The translations under genes were made by a program, and so were the position numbers. This document shows positions 1-9,099 of a stretch of 64,000 bases of DNA, one piece after another. Each line of letters begins with the position of its first letter. The stretch's first letter is position 1. The stretch comes from Colletotrichum lupini (lineage: Eukaryota > Ascomycota > Sordariomycetes > Glomerellales > Glomerellaceae): NCBI RefSeq assembly GCF_023278565.1, contig NC_064678.1, positions 806,001 through 870,000 on the forward strand, in the 5' to 3' direction. The notes under the pieces were generated by a model that was not told the origin of the DNA, ran no database searches, and saw only the letters and a program-made list of their open reading frames with translations.

Positions 1-614
1 TGTCTTCAGAATTTCACCTTACGACTAGGTTCACAATAAGGATCAGGGTTTTTTAGTAAAAACAAAGCAGGGCAACTACTTGTTCTCGAAAGTATCCCAC
101 TTTCCGCCGTTTAAGCTTCCGTCATCCCACCCAGCAAGCTCAAGGTTGGAAGCCTTTTGTGTGCGTGCCCAAACTATCAACTTGGCCTTGCCAAAGCTGC
201 ATAAGGGGACTCAAACGCGCCGGGGATCCTCTTTGGGGTCATTGGAGCAAGAAAGTAACGCGAATCGACTAGGAAACCTTTCCAAATTGAGTCATTGTTG
301 CTAGCTATGCTCTTGGTGATACACGGTTCCGCGGATGTACGGCTCGAGCCGGAACATTAATCATTATTCTATAAGCTAGTATATGCAAATGGAGATATTC
401 CAACAAACCTTGAGGTAATCAACTACCGCAGATAACGTGACTAGGTCTGCTCGTCTGCCACGAGGGTGTCGGAAGACAAGCTGTAAAAGGGAGTAGGAAC
501 GCCATATATGACCACGTTACATCCCACGCTGTCTACCTTGGTGTTCGAGCATCTAACAAATCAGACAACTACAATACACCAACTATATCTGTTATCATTA
601 TCCAACAACTCACA
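1..614 (+). promoter_or_regulatory. upstream region of the RiPP precursor gene
   Basis: No convincing gene is seen here. Two CGG/CCG palindromes of the kind bound by Zn2Cys6 regulators lie close together: CGGTTCCG at 324-331 and the perfect 12-mer CGGCTCGAGCCG at 340-351. The first differs by one inserted T from the CGGTCCG motif shared by the other promoters of the cluster. A pyrimidine- and CA-rich leader runs into the ATG at 615. The role as promoter is inferred from position. Confidence 0.45.
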
Positions 615-1413
615 ATGAGATTCACCGCCCTTACTTCCGTTGCAATCCTTGCAGCCACTGCTCTTGCGGCACCGACCATCCAGAGAGAGGAGAAACGGGC
701 TTTCGTCACTGACGAGCTTGGTACGTGTTTGAAGCACTTAAGATTCCGTAGACAATTGAGTGGTCTAACTGACGAGTAAAGATCCTCGCGCGTTTGTCAC
801 CGAAGACAAACGCGAGTTTGTGACTGAGCCAGAGAGACGCTCCTTTGTTACAGAGGACAAGCGAGGATTTGTCACTGAGGAGAAGCGTGGTTTCGTCACC
901 GAAGATGAAATGGGGAAGAGAGGTTTCGTCACCGAGCCCGATATGAGCAAGCGTGGCTTCGTGACGGAGCCAGAGAAGAGATCTTTTGTCACTGAGGACA
1001 AGCGCAGCTTCGTGACCGAACCCGAGAAGCGCGCCTTCGTCACTGAGGGTAAGCGCAGCTTCGTGACCGAACCCGAGAAGCGCGCCTTCGTCACTGAGGA
1101 CAAGAGAAGCTTTGTCACGGAGCCCGAGAAGCGCGGTTTCGTCACTGAAGAGAAGAGGGGCTTCGTCACTGAGCCTGAGAAGAGATCCTTCATTACAGAG
1201 AAGCGTGGCTTTGTCACCGAGGACAAGCGTAGCTTTGTTACGGAGCCTGAGAAGAGATCTTTCGTCACTGAAGACAAGCGCGGCTTTGTTACCGAGCCTG
1301 AGAAGCGTGGATTTGTCACTGAGGAGAAGCGCTCTTTCATCACTGAGCCCCACAAGAGAGGCTTTGTCACCGAGGACAAGCGTGCCTTCGTTACTGACGA
1401 GGACATGGAGTAA
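615..1413 (+). CDS. secreted Kex2-processed repeat precursor peptide (dikaritin-type RiPP precursor)
   Basis: Exon 1 is 615-720, the intron 721-781 (GTACGT...AG, branch-like CTAAC), exon 2 782-1413; the product is 245 residues. Residues 1 to about 18 form a signal peptide ending in Ala-Leu-Ala. The first Lys-Arg is at 27-28. From there 25 units share a core of small residue-Phe-Val/Ile-Thr-Glu/Asp. Units are 7-11 residues including the dibasic site and alternate between tails PE and D/E; 23 Lys-Arg and one Arg-Arg site are present. This is the layout of precursors cut by kexin in the Golgi and modified by UstYa-type oxidases (ustiloxin, phomopsin and asperipin families). Three UstYa-like genes follow within 8 kb. 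Unlike those precursors, the core has no Tyr; Phe is the only aromatic residue. Longer ORFs on the other strand and in frame 2 are shadows of the repeat. A non-RiPP secreted repeat protein is the alternative. Confidence 0.88.
1000..1099 (+). repeat. recent 51-nt tandem duplication inside the precursor gene
   Basis: Bases 1000-1048 and 1051-1099 are identical over 49 nt with a period of 51 nt. The duplicated block encodes two cores, a nine-residue unit ending PE-Lys-Arg and an eight-residue unit. The amplifying cassette is therefore a pair of cores rather than a single one. Confidence 0.85.
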
Positions 1414-1855
1414 AACTCATATGATCTTCGGTACTTTGAGAATAATGGAGACGATGGAACAGACAAGTGGTGGTAAATGGTACAGATTGTCCTCTCGGGA
1501 GGCGGTACTTGCTGTAGTTTTTCTTGATTACGTTAGACAAGGTAGCTTCAACAGCAGACTGGTCACTGAAATCAAAAATCTTGTCTCTCGCTTTACATTG
1601 GTTCTACTGCGATGACGGAAAGACTGTGTGTCAACGGTGTGTCATCAATGGAACTGATAAGCTAGGGATTAACAATATATTGAACGAAGGAGGAATTGAA
1701 AGCTATGAAGCTTGTATGGCATTGAGAGCTATTCCACTGACAAAAGCTACAAGGGGTGTTGTTTAACGAGGCCATTTTCTTTCTGCACGTTGCATGTATT
1801 TGATTGAGGCATTGCTGCCAATCAACCGAAAGCTAAAGCAACCCTAGATTCTGCC
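1414..1855. other. intergenic, convergent 3' ends
   Basis: This stretch holds the downstream regions of the precursor gene (plus strand) and of the MFS gene (minus strand). Short open frames are present but show no family resemblance or codon structure. Confidence 0.6.
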
Positions 1856-3771
1856 CTACTCAGTGTCACCAGTCAGCCAGATTTCGTGGCCGTTTCCTTC
1901 ATTTACGATGCGGCTATTCAGACACCCTAAGACTGCAACACCACTTGCAATCCACCAGACCAAGCCTGTGATGTTATGGGACGACCCGTAGCTATACACG
2001 ATTCCCGCTATGGATGAAGTCGCTGACCTCATCAAACCAGACAACAAGAATGCGCTGCTATGCGTTCGTGCTAAAGCAGACGGATGCGGCGAAGACCTGA
2101 CCAAAGGATGTAAGCCAATGTGAGCATTCACAACAAGAATGGTATCAAAAGCAGCTTACAAATTGGTCAGAACAAGTTGCGCTGGTACGACAAATGTGGA
2201 CGTCCCCACCATCATAATTTGAACCAGGATGATGAGGAACCAAACGACGAACCCAGTTTTACCAGCTGGTGGTGGTGTAGTCGAGGGCATAGCTGCGATG
2301 TAAGGCACGATGAAGTAGAGTAGCGGCATCCCAAGCATGAACTTGCGCCACATCTTCAGAGTCCCAAGACGACGGCTGATGCGGGGATAGATAAAAAGTT
2401 GTGTGGGTAATCCCATCATTCCGACGATGAAGAGAGACCACATAATTTGGTCTGGCTTCATCCCGGCTCCGCCAGAAAAGAAGAAAGGGAGCTTGAGTTT
2501 GCCTTCTTTGTCAACCGGGTCGCTGAGGAAACTCGTCCACAGAGTGTTGTAGGTCGTGATGTGATACTCTTGGATGGCGTATGAAACAAGCGTGAGACAC
2601 ATATTTTTAGTGAACATGCGCCTAGTTGGTAAGATCATGGGAGTTGTCTTGACTGCCTTCATTGGTGATCTTTGCTCTTCGGAATCCCTTTCAGATGGGT
2701 CAGAGTATTCCGTGATCATATGTGACATCTCTTCGTCAGTGGCATCCTCATGGCCTGCTCTGGTTACTGTCGAGATCTTGGTTCCAAACAAAAGGTATCG
2801 AACTCTTCGGGTGAAGGCGACGCCAGGATCGTATCTATCTTTCAGGGGCTCTAGAGTCTGTAGAAACGGAAGCTGTAAGCCTGATTCAACAATTACGAGT
2901 GGAAAGCAACGAGCTCACTTCTTCTAGGAAAAGCAAGACCGCGAAGAAGGCCAACAGCATGATAGATCCGCTGAGGATAGCTGGTGGTGCATACGGCCAC
3001 GCTTTCAGAAATGCATTATTCCCAAACTTATCCGGGTATTTCCCCGCTAGGTCAGCCAGCTGCCCGGCCATGAGGGGACTAGCCATGGCAGCAACGTTGA
3101 AAGAGATCGGAAGCAACAAGAAAGCATGAGGCTGAAATCTTCCCGGATTGTTAGCTATTGCTAGCGAATTCTAATCAACCTGAGCAATGACTGACCGTTT
3201 CTCCACGACAACCTCGGAGACCATCGTCCTCACTGTCGCCACATTTCCGTTGACTAGACCTTCGAGGATCCGCAACGCCAGTGCCTGCTTGAAATCTGTG
3301 ATGAATCCAAAAGCAACACATCCGATAACTACATTTAAGGACTTGAACGTTAGCGGCCGAACGCCGTCTCTCATCTTACATCCAGTGCATGTGATGGCCG
3401 GACTCACATGATCCAGCTATTCCCCCCATTAGAACAAGCTTTCTACCGCCTCTGGGAGAATCGGCCAGTTTCCCCAAGAACATTGACGAAAAGCATTGTG
3501 ATAGCATAAAACTTGTTTGTAAGTAAGCGACTTGTCGGACGATCGCTCCCGAGTCTAGGGTCGCATCTAAAGACTGCAATTGATAAAACAAATAAGTCTA
3601 AGACGCCTTGTCAGCGACCCCCACATCTGCACATCGTCGTGGTGGAAAGAGTCTACTCACGAGCAGTGAGATGCTCACTACCGGCTCGGCAAACCGTAGG
3701 AAACATAAAATGGCGAGCTGGTCCTTTCGCGGCAGGGACCGCCAAGTCACTTCGTCTTTCTTGGCTTCCAT
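1856..3771 (-). CDS. MFS transporter, likely cluster exporter
   Basis: The six-exon model on the minus strand is 3771-3661, 3597-3408, 3328-3196, 3138-2919, 2857-2160 and 2096-1856; all phases join and give 530 residues. The N-terminal half carries the MFS signature after TM2 (Gly-Lys-Leu-Ala-Asp, then Gly-Gly-Arg-Lys) and an Arg-rich TM4 segment (Arg-Ile-Leu-Glu-Gly then Asn-Gly-Asn). A hydrophilic central loop of about 90 residues is followed by the second six-helix half. The pattern fits the fungal drug/proton antiporter-like subgroup related to yeast YCR023C and ZIF-like carriers. Its place between the precursor and the first UstYa gene suggests export of the product or self-protection. 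An in-frame ATG at 3864 would add 31 residues. Substrate unknown. Confidence 0.85.
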
Positions 3772-4269
3772 ATCAATTGAATTCTTGATAATAGTCAAAT
3801 ATCTCAAGCAAAGCTTCGGTAAACGTTTTGGTCGTCTCTTCCAGGTCAAACGTGCCGTAGACAAGCCAGAGATCTCAATGCCTTGCGTTCTTCGCTTTGC
3901 TCACCTTGATTGAGCTCAACCACTGGCGGGACATCTCCCAACACATCAGTTGCATCCGGCTGCATCCCAATTAGGAAAATCAGAGCTCCGAGTTGAACCC
4001 GACGGCGGCGGGGTAGCTCCGTGCAAGCTTCGGTCCGCAGTGGAGACGGTCAGATTGAAACAGTGCTACTAAACCTTCACGCAGGCCACCTCGGTCCGCT
4101 ACTTAGCTCTAATCGTCAGGACAAGAGGTGTCTGTTGTGGTGGCTGCGGGTTTCGATCGATAGGCCGCCCTAGGATAGTTGAGCGAGGTAAACCTCACTG
4201 CTTCAGTTGGGTTGCAATTCAGTCACACATGGAATCCGTTTGATCTGCATTCAACTCTAGTCAATAGGA
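3772..4269. promoter_or_regulatory. divergent promoter with two CGGTCCG sites
   Basis: This 0.5-kb region separates the divergently transcribed MFS (minus) and UstYa (plus) genes. CGGTCCG occurs at 4031-4037 and 4092-4098, both followed by C. The same heptamer lies in the other two divergent promoters of the cluster (6694-6700; 9356-9362 and 9385-9391). CGG and CCG half sites in inverted orientation suit a Zn2Cys6 dimer; binding is inferred. Confidence 0.5.
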
Positions 4270-5344
4270 ATGGGCAAGAACGTGACTTTTGCGAGCAATA
4301 TGAGGAAAGCGGCCAAGTACGACGTCCTTGAAGGGGGCGAAAATCTGGACGATGATGAGTTGGAAAGCCTCGGGGGCATGGACCTAGATCACAGTGGCCC
4401 ATGCGGTAACTCCCCGACCTTCCCAGACGAGTGGAATCGTGATCGTGTCTTATGGGATCAGCGTCTCCGCAAGATTCGACGAGTAGCCTGGGCCGAGGGT
4501 ATACTGCTAATTGTTCTTCTCGGATACATCGTTTTGCTCAATATTGGTACCGCCTGGCCTCGAGAAGAAGTCACCCCGTTGGGAGTTGACCCCAGTGGTT
4601 TTGTCCCGCCAGGTGAGCCAAACCCTTTCTTGACGCTAAAATGCGGCCCTAACTGGCGGCACAGAAATCGGACAGCCTGTCAAGTGGGCTAAGTACGATG
4701 ATGAGAGCGATCCGCACTATTTCAAGCCCGACGTTTTCGAGAGCCTCGAAAATGTGCAAGCTGCTGCGAGGGATTTCAAGATGCTGCACAACGGTTCGTT
4801 GACACTACGATGCTTTACTGAATGGTTTCCAGTCCAACTGATTCGTTGCACAGCATCAAACGTGAGAATCAACGGAAAATACAGCACGCACATGGATTTC
4901 GATAACAAGCAGCAACCGCTCCCTGCGTATGTCACCCGCAAGGGTTCAGAGCTCTACAGCATACGCGCTTTTCACCAGATGCACTGCATTGTAAGTATAT
5001 AGAAATGCAGAAGTGTTGAAAGAGTTAAACTTCTAACACGAGACCAGTCAATCATTTTTGAGGATATCGGCTACAGGGTTAATAACAAAACGTCAAAGTG
5101 GGAAACGGGCCATGTCATACACTGTTTGAACACGGTGAGGTCAGCCATAACATGCCTAGCGGACGCGACGCCAATTTCTTACGTTCATGGTATGGGTGTT
5201 GGCCACACTACAGACGATCAGCAGAGTCATTGCAGGGACTTCTTTGCGCTGAGGGAGTGGGCCCACGACCCGGCACGGGCAGTGAAATGGGTCAATTTTG
5301 CACCAGAGGATGAGAAGGATAAATATGAGGAGATTGTAGACTAG
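4270..5344 (+). CDS. UstYa-family (DUF3328) oxidase, copy 1
   Basis: Exons are 4270-4612, 4665-4793, 4854-4990 and 5048-5344, all in phase, for 301 residues. An acidic cytosolic N-terminus precedes one membrane helix at about 73-93. Then follow the family's Asp-Pro-x-Gly-Phe-Val-Pro-Pro-Glu turn and two His-x-x-His-Cys motifs at 198-202 and 225-229, the signature expected to hold copper. Known UstYa proteins perform oxidative cyclisation or hydroxylation of ribosomal peptides, and some act on NRPS peptides. The intron positions and phases are the same as in the gene at 8022-9099, and the C-terminal halves share many identical words, so the two are duplicates. It probably acts on the Phe-Val-Thr-Glu cores inside the secretory pathway. 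Confidence 0.92.
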
Positions 5345-5577
5345 AGTCACAGTATGTGATTTGAGACCAGGTGGGTGGGTGATGGATAGAAGATCATTGT
5401 AGCTGTTGAGAGATGTGCTAAACCATTCTTGAGGTTGGAGTTTACAGTAAGAACGGCGAGCCTTCGCAACATAAGATGGCAGCAAATATCGATTCAGCGA
5501 GCCGTTGCGCCACTACAGTAAGAACAGGAATACCACGTGTAAAGTGCTTAACACCAATCCAGAAATCCCTCATCCCA

Positions 5578-6502
5578 TCAACCAAGGTTCATGTCTAAAC
5601 TCTTCCGAATGTGAGAGGTGATAGTATCGATCTTTCTCGTCGGGTAAGTAGATGTTTTTGCACGGTAGCCTCGCTTCAGTGACCACTTACATGTTCTGAA
5701 TCAAAGACGCTATAATGATTACCTGTCGTCTCAATAACCTGCTCCACAAACCCTTCTAGCATATCCTCCCAACCAAGTTGAGGTAGAAACCGAGTTCTAT
5801 CAAGAGGACACTTCTCAGCCGGGTCCGCCATAGGCACCAAGTCTTTGGCTCGGATTAGCACCGCATGTGGCGGAGTCGGGTCGACATCTCGGGAGCGGGC
5901 TGTACCAAGAACACCGGTCCTCGGCAACGCCCACGACGGAGGGTCCCACTGGTCAGAGAGACAAGTCGCTCGCATGAGAGCAGTCATAAGCTTGTCGCGG
6001 GTTTCTTGGTTGATACCAGGAAGAGCTGGGGCGTGATGCAACTTTGCCGGCTCCTTTTGAGCTTCAGGTCGAGGGCAGCGAGGGTAGACTGAGTCTATGA
6101 GGATGATTCGCGATACGCGCAAGCCACGGCCTGACATCGCTAGCATATGGGCGATTTGCACTGCTAGAACGCCCCCGAATGACCATCCTATATTCTGGTC
6201 AGCGCCCGGAGTGATTGGTTTAGGGCTCAGTGCCACATACCACCGAGAACGATTTCTCCTCTCAGCATGACTCTTTTGATGAGGCGGATGTATGCTTCAG
6301 CTATTTCCTTGACGCTCTGCCATCCGCCAATACCGTCCGCATCGAACTTGGGGTCCCATATCCCATAGACCTTGCGTCCTAGAGTTCCAACCTTGAAGTA
6401 GCTGGTGAGAAGCCCACTGGCATCGTGAATCAAGAATACCGGTGGCGACTCATTCCGAGATCTTGGGATGTCTTGGATCAACACCGGGTTGGCGGCGGGC
6501 AT
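5578..6502 (-). CDS. stand-alone PKS-type thioesterase
   Basis: Exons on the minus strand are 6502-6241, 6187-5691 and 5631-5578, giving 270 residues. The fold is that of the alpha/beta-hydrolase thioesterase domain usually found at the end of fungal non-reducing PKSs: an N-terminal Phe-Leu-Ile-His-Asp-Ala segment, the nucleophile elbow Gly-Trp-Ser-Phe-Gly-Gly with Ser90, a likely Asp119 in Leu-Ile-Asp-Ser, and His245 in Gly-Asn-His-Tyr-Ser. No ACP or PKS sequence is attached. The nearby HR-PKS lacks a release domain, so this enzyme probably unloads or transfers its chain in trans; transfer onto a peptide is possible but unproven. The last exon rests on splice and family fit; without that intron the protein ends at 5676. 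Confidence 0.85.
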
Positions 6503-6895
6503 TGTGGCAAAAGTGGTGTACTAATGATGGGCAGGTGGGCGATTTGAGAATCGATGATGTTGCTACGCCAGTTCGAGGGGAACTTCACAGAATTGAACGT
6601 AATAATCTCTCCAAAGAAGACTGTAGCCTTCAGACCAAGTGTTTGCTCCCCATGAATCGACAGCCAGGCTGGTGTGTTGGCCCACTCTCCCTGCGGTCCG
6701 AAATATGGCTCCAACCTTATCCGCAGTTGTATCCGAGCTTCTTCAATGTTCCAGCTAAGGTTACCCACCACATCCATGCCAAAGAACCATCTTGACTTAT
6801 CAACAGTGCTGTTCACAGGTACTGGGGCCTCGATATTCAGTATCATCCAGCGATCGCTGCTCGACAACGCACATTCAACCAACTCGTCTCTCGAT
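6503..6895. promoter_or_regulatory. divergent promoter with one CGGTCCG site
   Basis: This region lies between the start codons of the thioesterase (minus) and the UstYa-like gene (plus). CGGTCCG followed by AAA occurs at 6694-6700. A 134-codon minus-strand open frame covers 6478-6882, but it shows no recognisable family and occupies the only promoter space available, so it is not called as a gene. Confidence 0.45.
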
Positions 6896-7588
6896 ATGGA
6901 GAAACAGGCCTTCCTCCCGCCACAACCGCAGAGCGAGGGTTCAAGCTCAGAACGAACCAGCTACCACGATGAAACCGATTCAGTGGATTATAGCGCTGCT
7001 GTCCCGCAGAAACGAAAAGCACGGCGCAGCGGTATGTGGACAATAGCCGGAAAACTCGCCTTCATACCCCTAGCAGTTGGGATATTTTACCTGGGGCGAA
7101 TAACTCACGACATGACTCCCGCACGACCAGCAGAGCCTGTTTCGCTAGGCAAATGCTCCCCGGACTGGAAAGAGTCCAAAGCCCGAGGCTGTGTCTACGA
7201 TTTCATGCTCTCCACATGGATGCACCCTAAGTGCTTCAATGAAGAGATGCACGAGAAATACTTGGGTTATATGAAGTGGAGGAACACGACGTATTGGTAC
7301 GAACGAGAACGTATCAACGAGGTTCCATTTGATGTGGCTGCCAGTGGTGAGCACGGCGAAATTTTTACAGACGGCACCATCCATCACATGCATTGCAGCT
7401 ATGTCTGGGATAGGATAACGTATGCGTCGCATTTCAAGCCTCGAGTTCTGGACTCTCTTTGCCGAGACCCGAAGCATGTTGAGCACTGCATCTTGTACAA
7501 CGGAATCCCGCAGTCGTGGGAAATCGACTTGCCAAACATCACTAGGGTATACAATGAACCTCACGAGGTGGACTGCTTGGTCGGTTAG
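6896..7588 (+). CDS. divergent UstYa-like membrane protein with two HxxHC motifs
   Basis: A single exon of 230 residues. The cytosolic N-terminus (about 1-47) ends in a basic stretch, then one membrane helix lies at about 47-66. The lumenal part begins with a Cys-Ser-Pro-Asp-Trp...Arg-Gly-Cys-Val-Tyr-Asp block. Two motifs match His-x-x-His-Cys: 163-167 (His-His-Met-His-Cys) and 194-198 (His-Val-Glu-His-Cys). It lacks the Val-Pro-Pro-Glu turn and the introns of the two classical copies, so it belongs to a separate branch of fungal HxxHC proteins that often sits in secondary-metabolite clusters. Oxidase activity is inferred from the motifs and neighbours. Longer upstream reading in the same frame starts inside the promoter and is not used. 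Confidence 0.82.
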   Translation: MEKQAFLPPQPQSEGSSSERTSYHDETDSVDYSAAVPQKRKARRSGMWTIAGKLAFIPLAVGIFYLGRITHDMTPARPAEPVSLGKCSPDWKESKARGCVYDFMLSTWMHPKCFNEEMHEKYLGYMKWRNTTYWYERERINEVPFDVAASGEHGEIFTDGTIHHMHCSYVWDRITYASHFKPRVLDSLCRDPKHVEHCILYNGIPQSWEIDLPNITRVYNEPHEVDCLVG

Positions 7589-8021
7589 GTTTTGAGAGGT
7601 GTGGAAAGAGCAGGGTCTGGTCGGAGGCTGTGATGCGTCATTTTATCTATACAGCGCATACAAGGGGCTTCTACCTCACTCAGATAGCCCAGCATCTACA
7701 ACAGTATTGAAGTTGAGCGGATGCAAATGTCACGTTAAATCAGGACGCCTAAGGTACTTGAGCTAAGGCGATTGAGAAGACGTGGAAAGGAGCGTTTAGA
7801 CAATGACATTTGACGCTAAAAGGAAGTCTTCCAAAGTGATGCGATCCATTCTAGCTACTTCCATATCTGAAGTAGGTACTGTGTCACGGTTCTCCTTCAA
7901 GTGGTATGAATACCGCTATCCTTCCCATGCACTCTCGCCGTTGCCCGCCATATCTCAGTGTGGTCTCTGCTAGACCTGGTGCACTAACTCAAGGCCTCAG
8001 TTCGTAGATATGCGCCTCAGC
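7589..8021. other. intergenic, convergent 3' ends
   Basis: Lies between the stop codons of the two oppositely oriented UstYa-type genes. No open frame, repeat or motif stands out. Confidence 0.6.
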
Positions 8022-9099
8022 TCATGCTAGACCGACCTTCTCCAACTCAGAGAGTTCTGGGAAAGGACGAATCTCAGTGTTGTTGTCGTAGCCCGCCCCC
8101 TCAGGCGCGATGTTCTTATAGCGAATTCCCCTCACCGGATCGTTCGCCCACTTGCGCAGCGCTGACCAGTCCCTGCACATGAATTGCTGGTCATCCGTTA
8201 CATGCCCGACGGCAAAGCCATTCACGTAGGTCATCGGCGTCGCATCGGCTAGACACATGATGGCTTCGCGGATCGCATTGAGACAGTGGGCTATATGCTT
8301 AGGAGCCCACTGTGACGACACGTTGTTTGCCCTATGTCCATACTCCTCTGCAATTGAGATCTACCACAACGTTAGAAAGGTTGAGGCTCACAAGTAATGC
8401 CGAAACTCACGAGACAATGCATCTGGTGGAAGGACCGGATGATGTACGTTTGTCGATATGATACTGTAGAATAATAGGCTGGCAGCTTAGCCACAGTGCC
8501 ATCCGGCTTCTTCCAATCCGCAAAGTTCCCGTTCGCGAGGACATTTGAGGCTGGCAACGTATTAGCAGTGTGCTTCAGATTGCAGAGAAGATAGACGCAA
8601 GGACTTACAATTGTGGAGGCTCTTCAGTCTTTTCGCCATCATTTTAGTCTTATTTAAATCATAGAAAGTGTCCTCCTCGATATAATATGGCGACGTGCTG
8701 TCGAATAGTGTCCACCTCGGGGGCTCACCGATCCCTAGAGCCCCTTTGTAAGCTAAGCTATTCCAGCGCGACTTGACGACAAAGTACTAAGGGAAGAGAC
8801 AACTCACCAGGGGGCACGAATCCATTCGGGTCGCTACCTATGTGTCCCTTTCCACAATTGAGTGACGCTTTGTCATACGAAACTCGATCTACCACTGCAA
8901 AGATGGTCACAAGAAGGAGCGCTACAATGGTGATCAGTAGACTTGCGCGCAGACACCAGACGTTGCTCTCCAGCGCCGCCAGTTCACTGCGTAGCTTTTC
9001 TTCCATGCCTTCTTGCTGGTCATCGTCGTCAGACTGGCTTGTGCGTACAGCGTTGTATTTTGGCGTAGCCTGCCAGAAGACCGATCTCAGCTTCTCCAT
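8022..9099 (-). CDS. UstYa-family (DUF3328) oxidase, copy 2
   Basis: Minus-strand exons are 9099-8808, 8734-8609, 8550-8411 and 8360-8022, in phase, for 298 residues. One membrane helix lies at about 50-70. The turn Asp-Pro-Asn-Gly-Phe-Val-Pro-Pro, then His-Gln-Met-His-Cys at 181-185 and His-Ile-Ala-His-Cys at 208-212, define a classical UstYa protein. Intron phases match copy 1 at 4270-5344 (1, 1 and 0), and both share a Cys-Leu-Ala-Asp-Ala-Thr-Pro block downstream of the second motif. It is transcribed divergently from the PKS across a promoter with two CGGTCCG sites. Two classical copies plus the divergent one suggest successive or paired oxidations; in some known pathways two UstY proteins are both needed. 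Confidence 0.92.

Noticed and set aside
80..304. 74-codon open frame at the left edge
   Set aside because: No start context, domain or codon pattern; in the precursor upstream region.
1000..1410. CRISPR-like array
   Set aside because: The regular repeats are coding and contiguous, with no spacers, and the genome is fungal.
615..1413. alpha-type mating pheromone precursor
   Set aside because: Same kexin architecture, but the units lack the Trp-Cys...Cys-Trp type of pheromone repeat and have too many variable short copies; the UstYa neighbours favour a RiPP.
706..1466. long open frames on the minus strand and in frame 2 across the precursor gene
   Set aside because: They are by-products of the repetitive plus-strand coding sequence; the plus-strand reading has signal peptide, splice sites and dibasic sites.
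5578..6502. thioesterase as a detached end of the HR-PKS
   Set aside because: It lies on the opposite strand, 3 kb before the PKS start, with its own ATG; it cannot be part of that protein without rearrangement.
6478..6882. 134-codon minus-strand open frame between the thioesterase and the UstYa-like gene
   Set aside because: No recognised domain; it overlaps the thioesterase start in another frame and fills the shared divergent promoter, including a CGGTCCG site. It could only be real as an upstream exon, which I could not connect.
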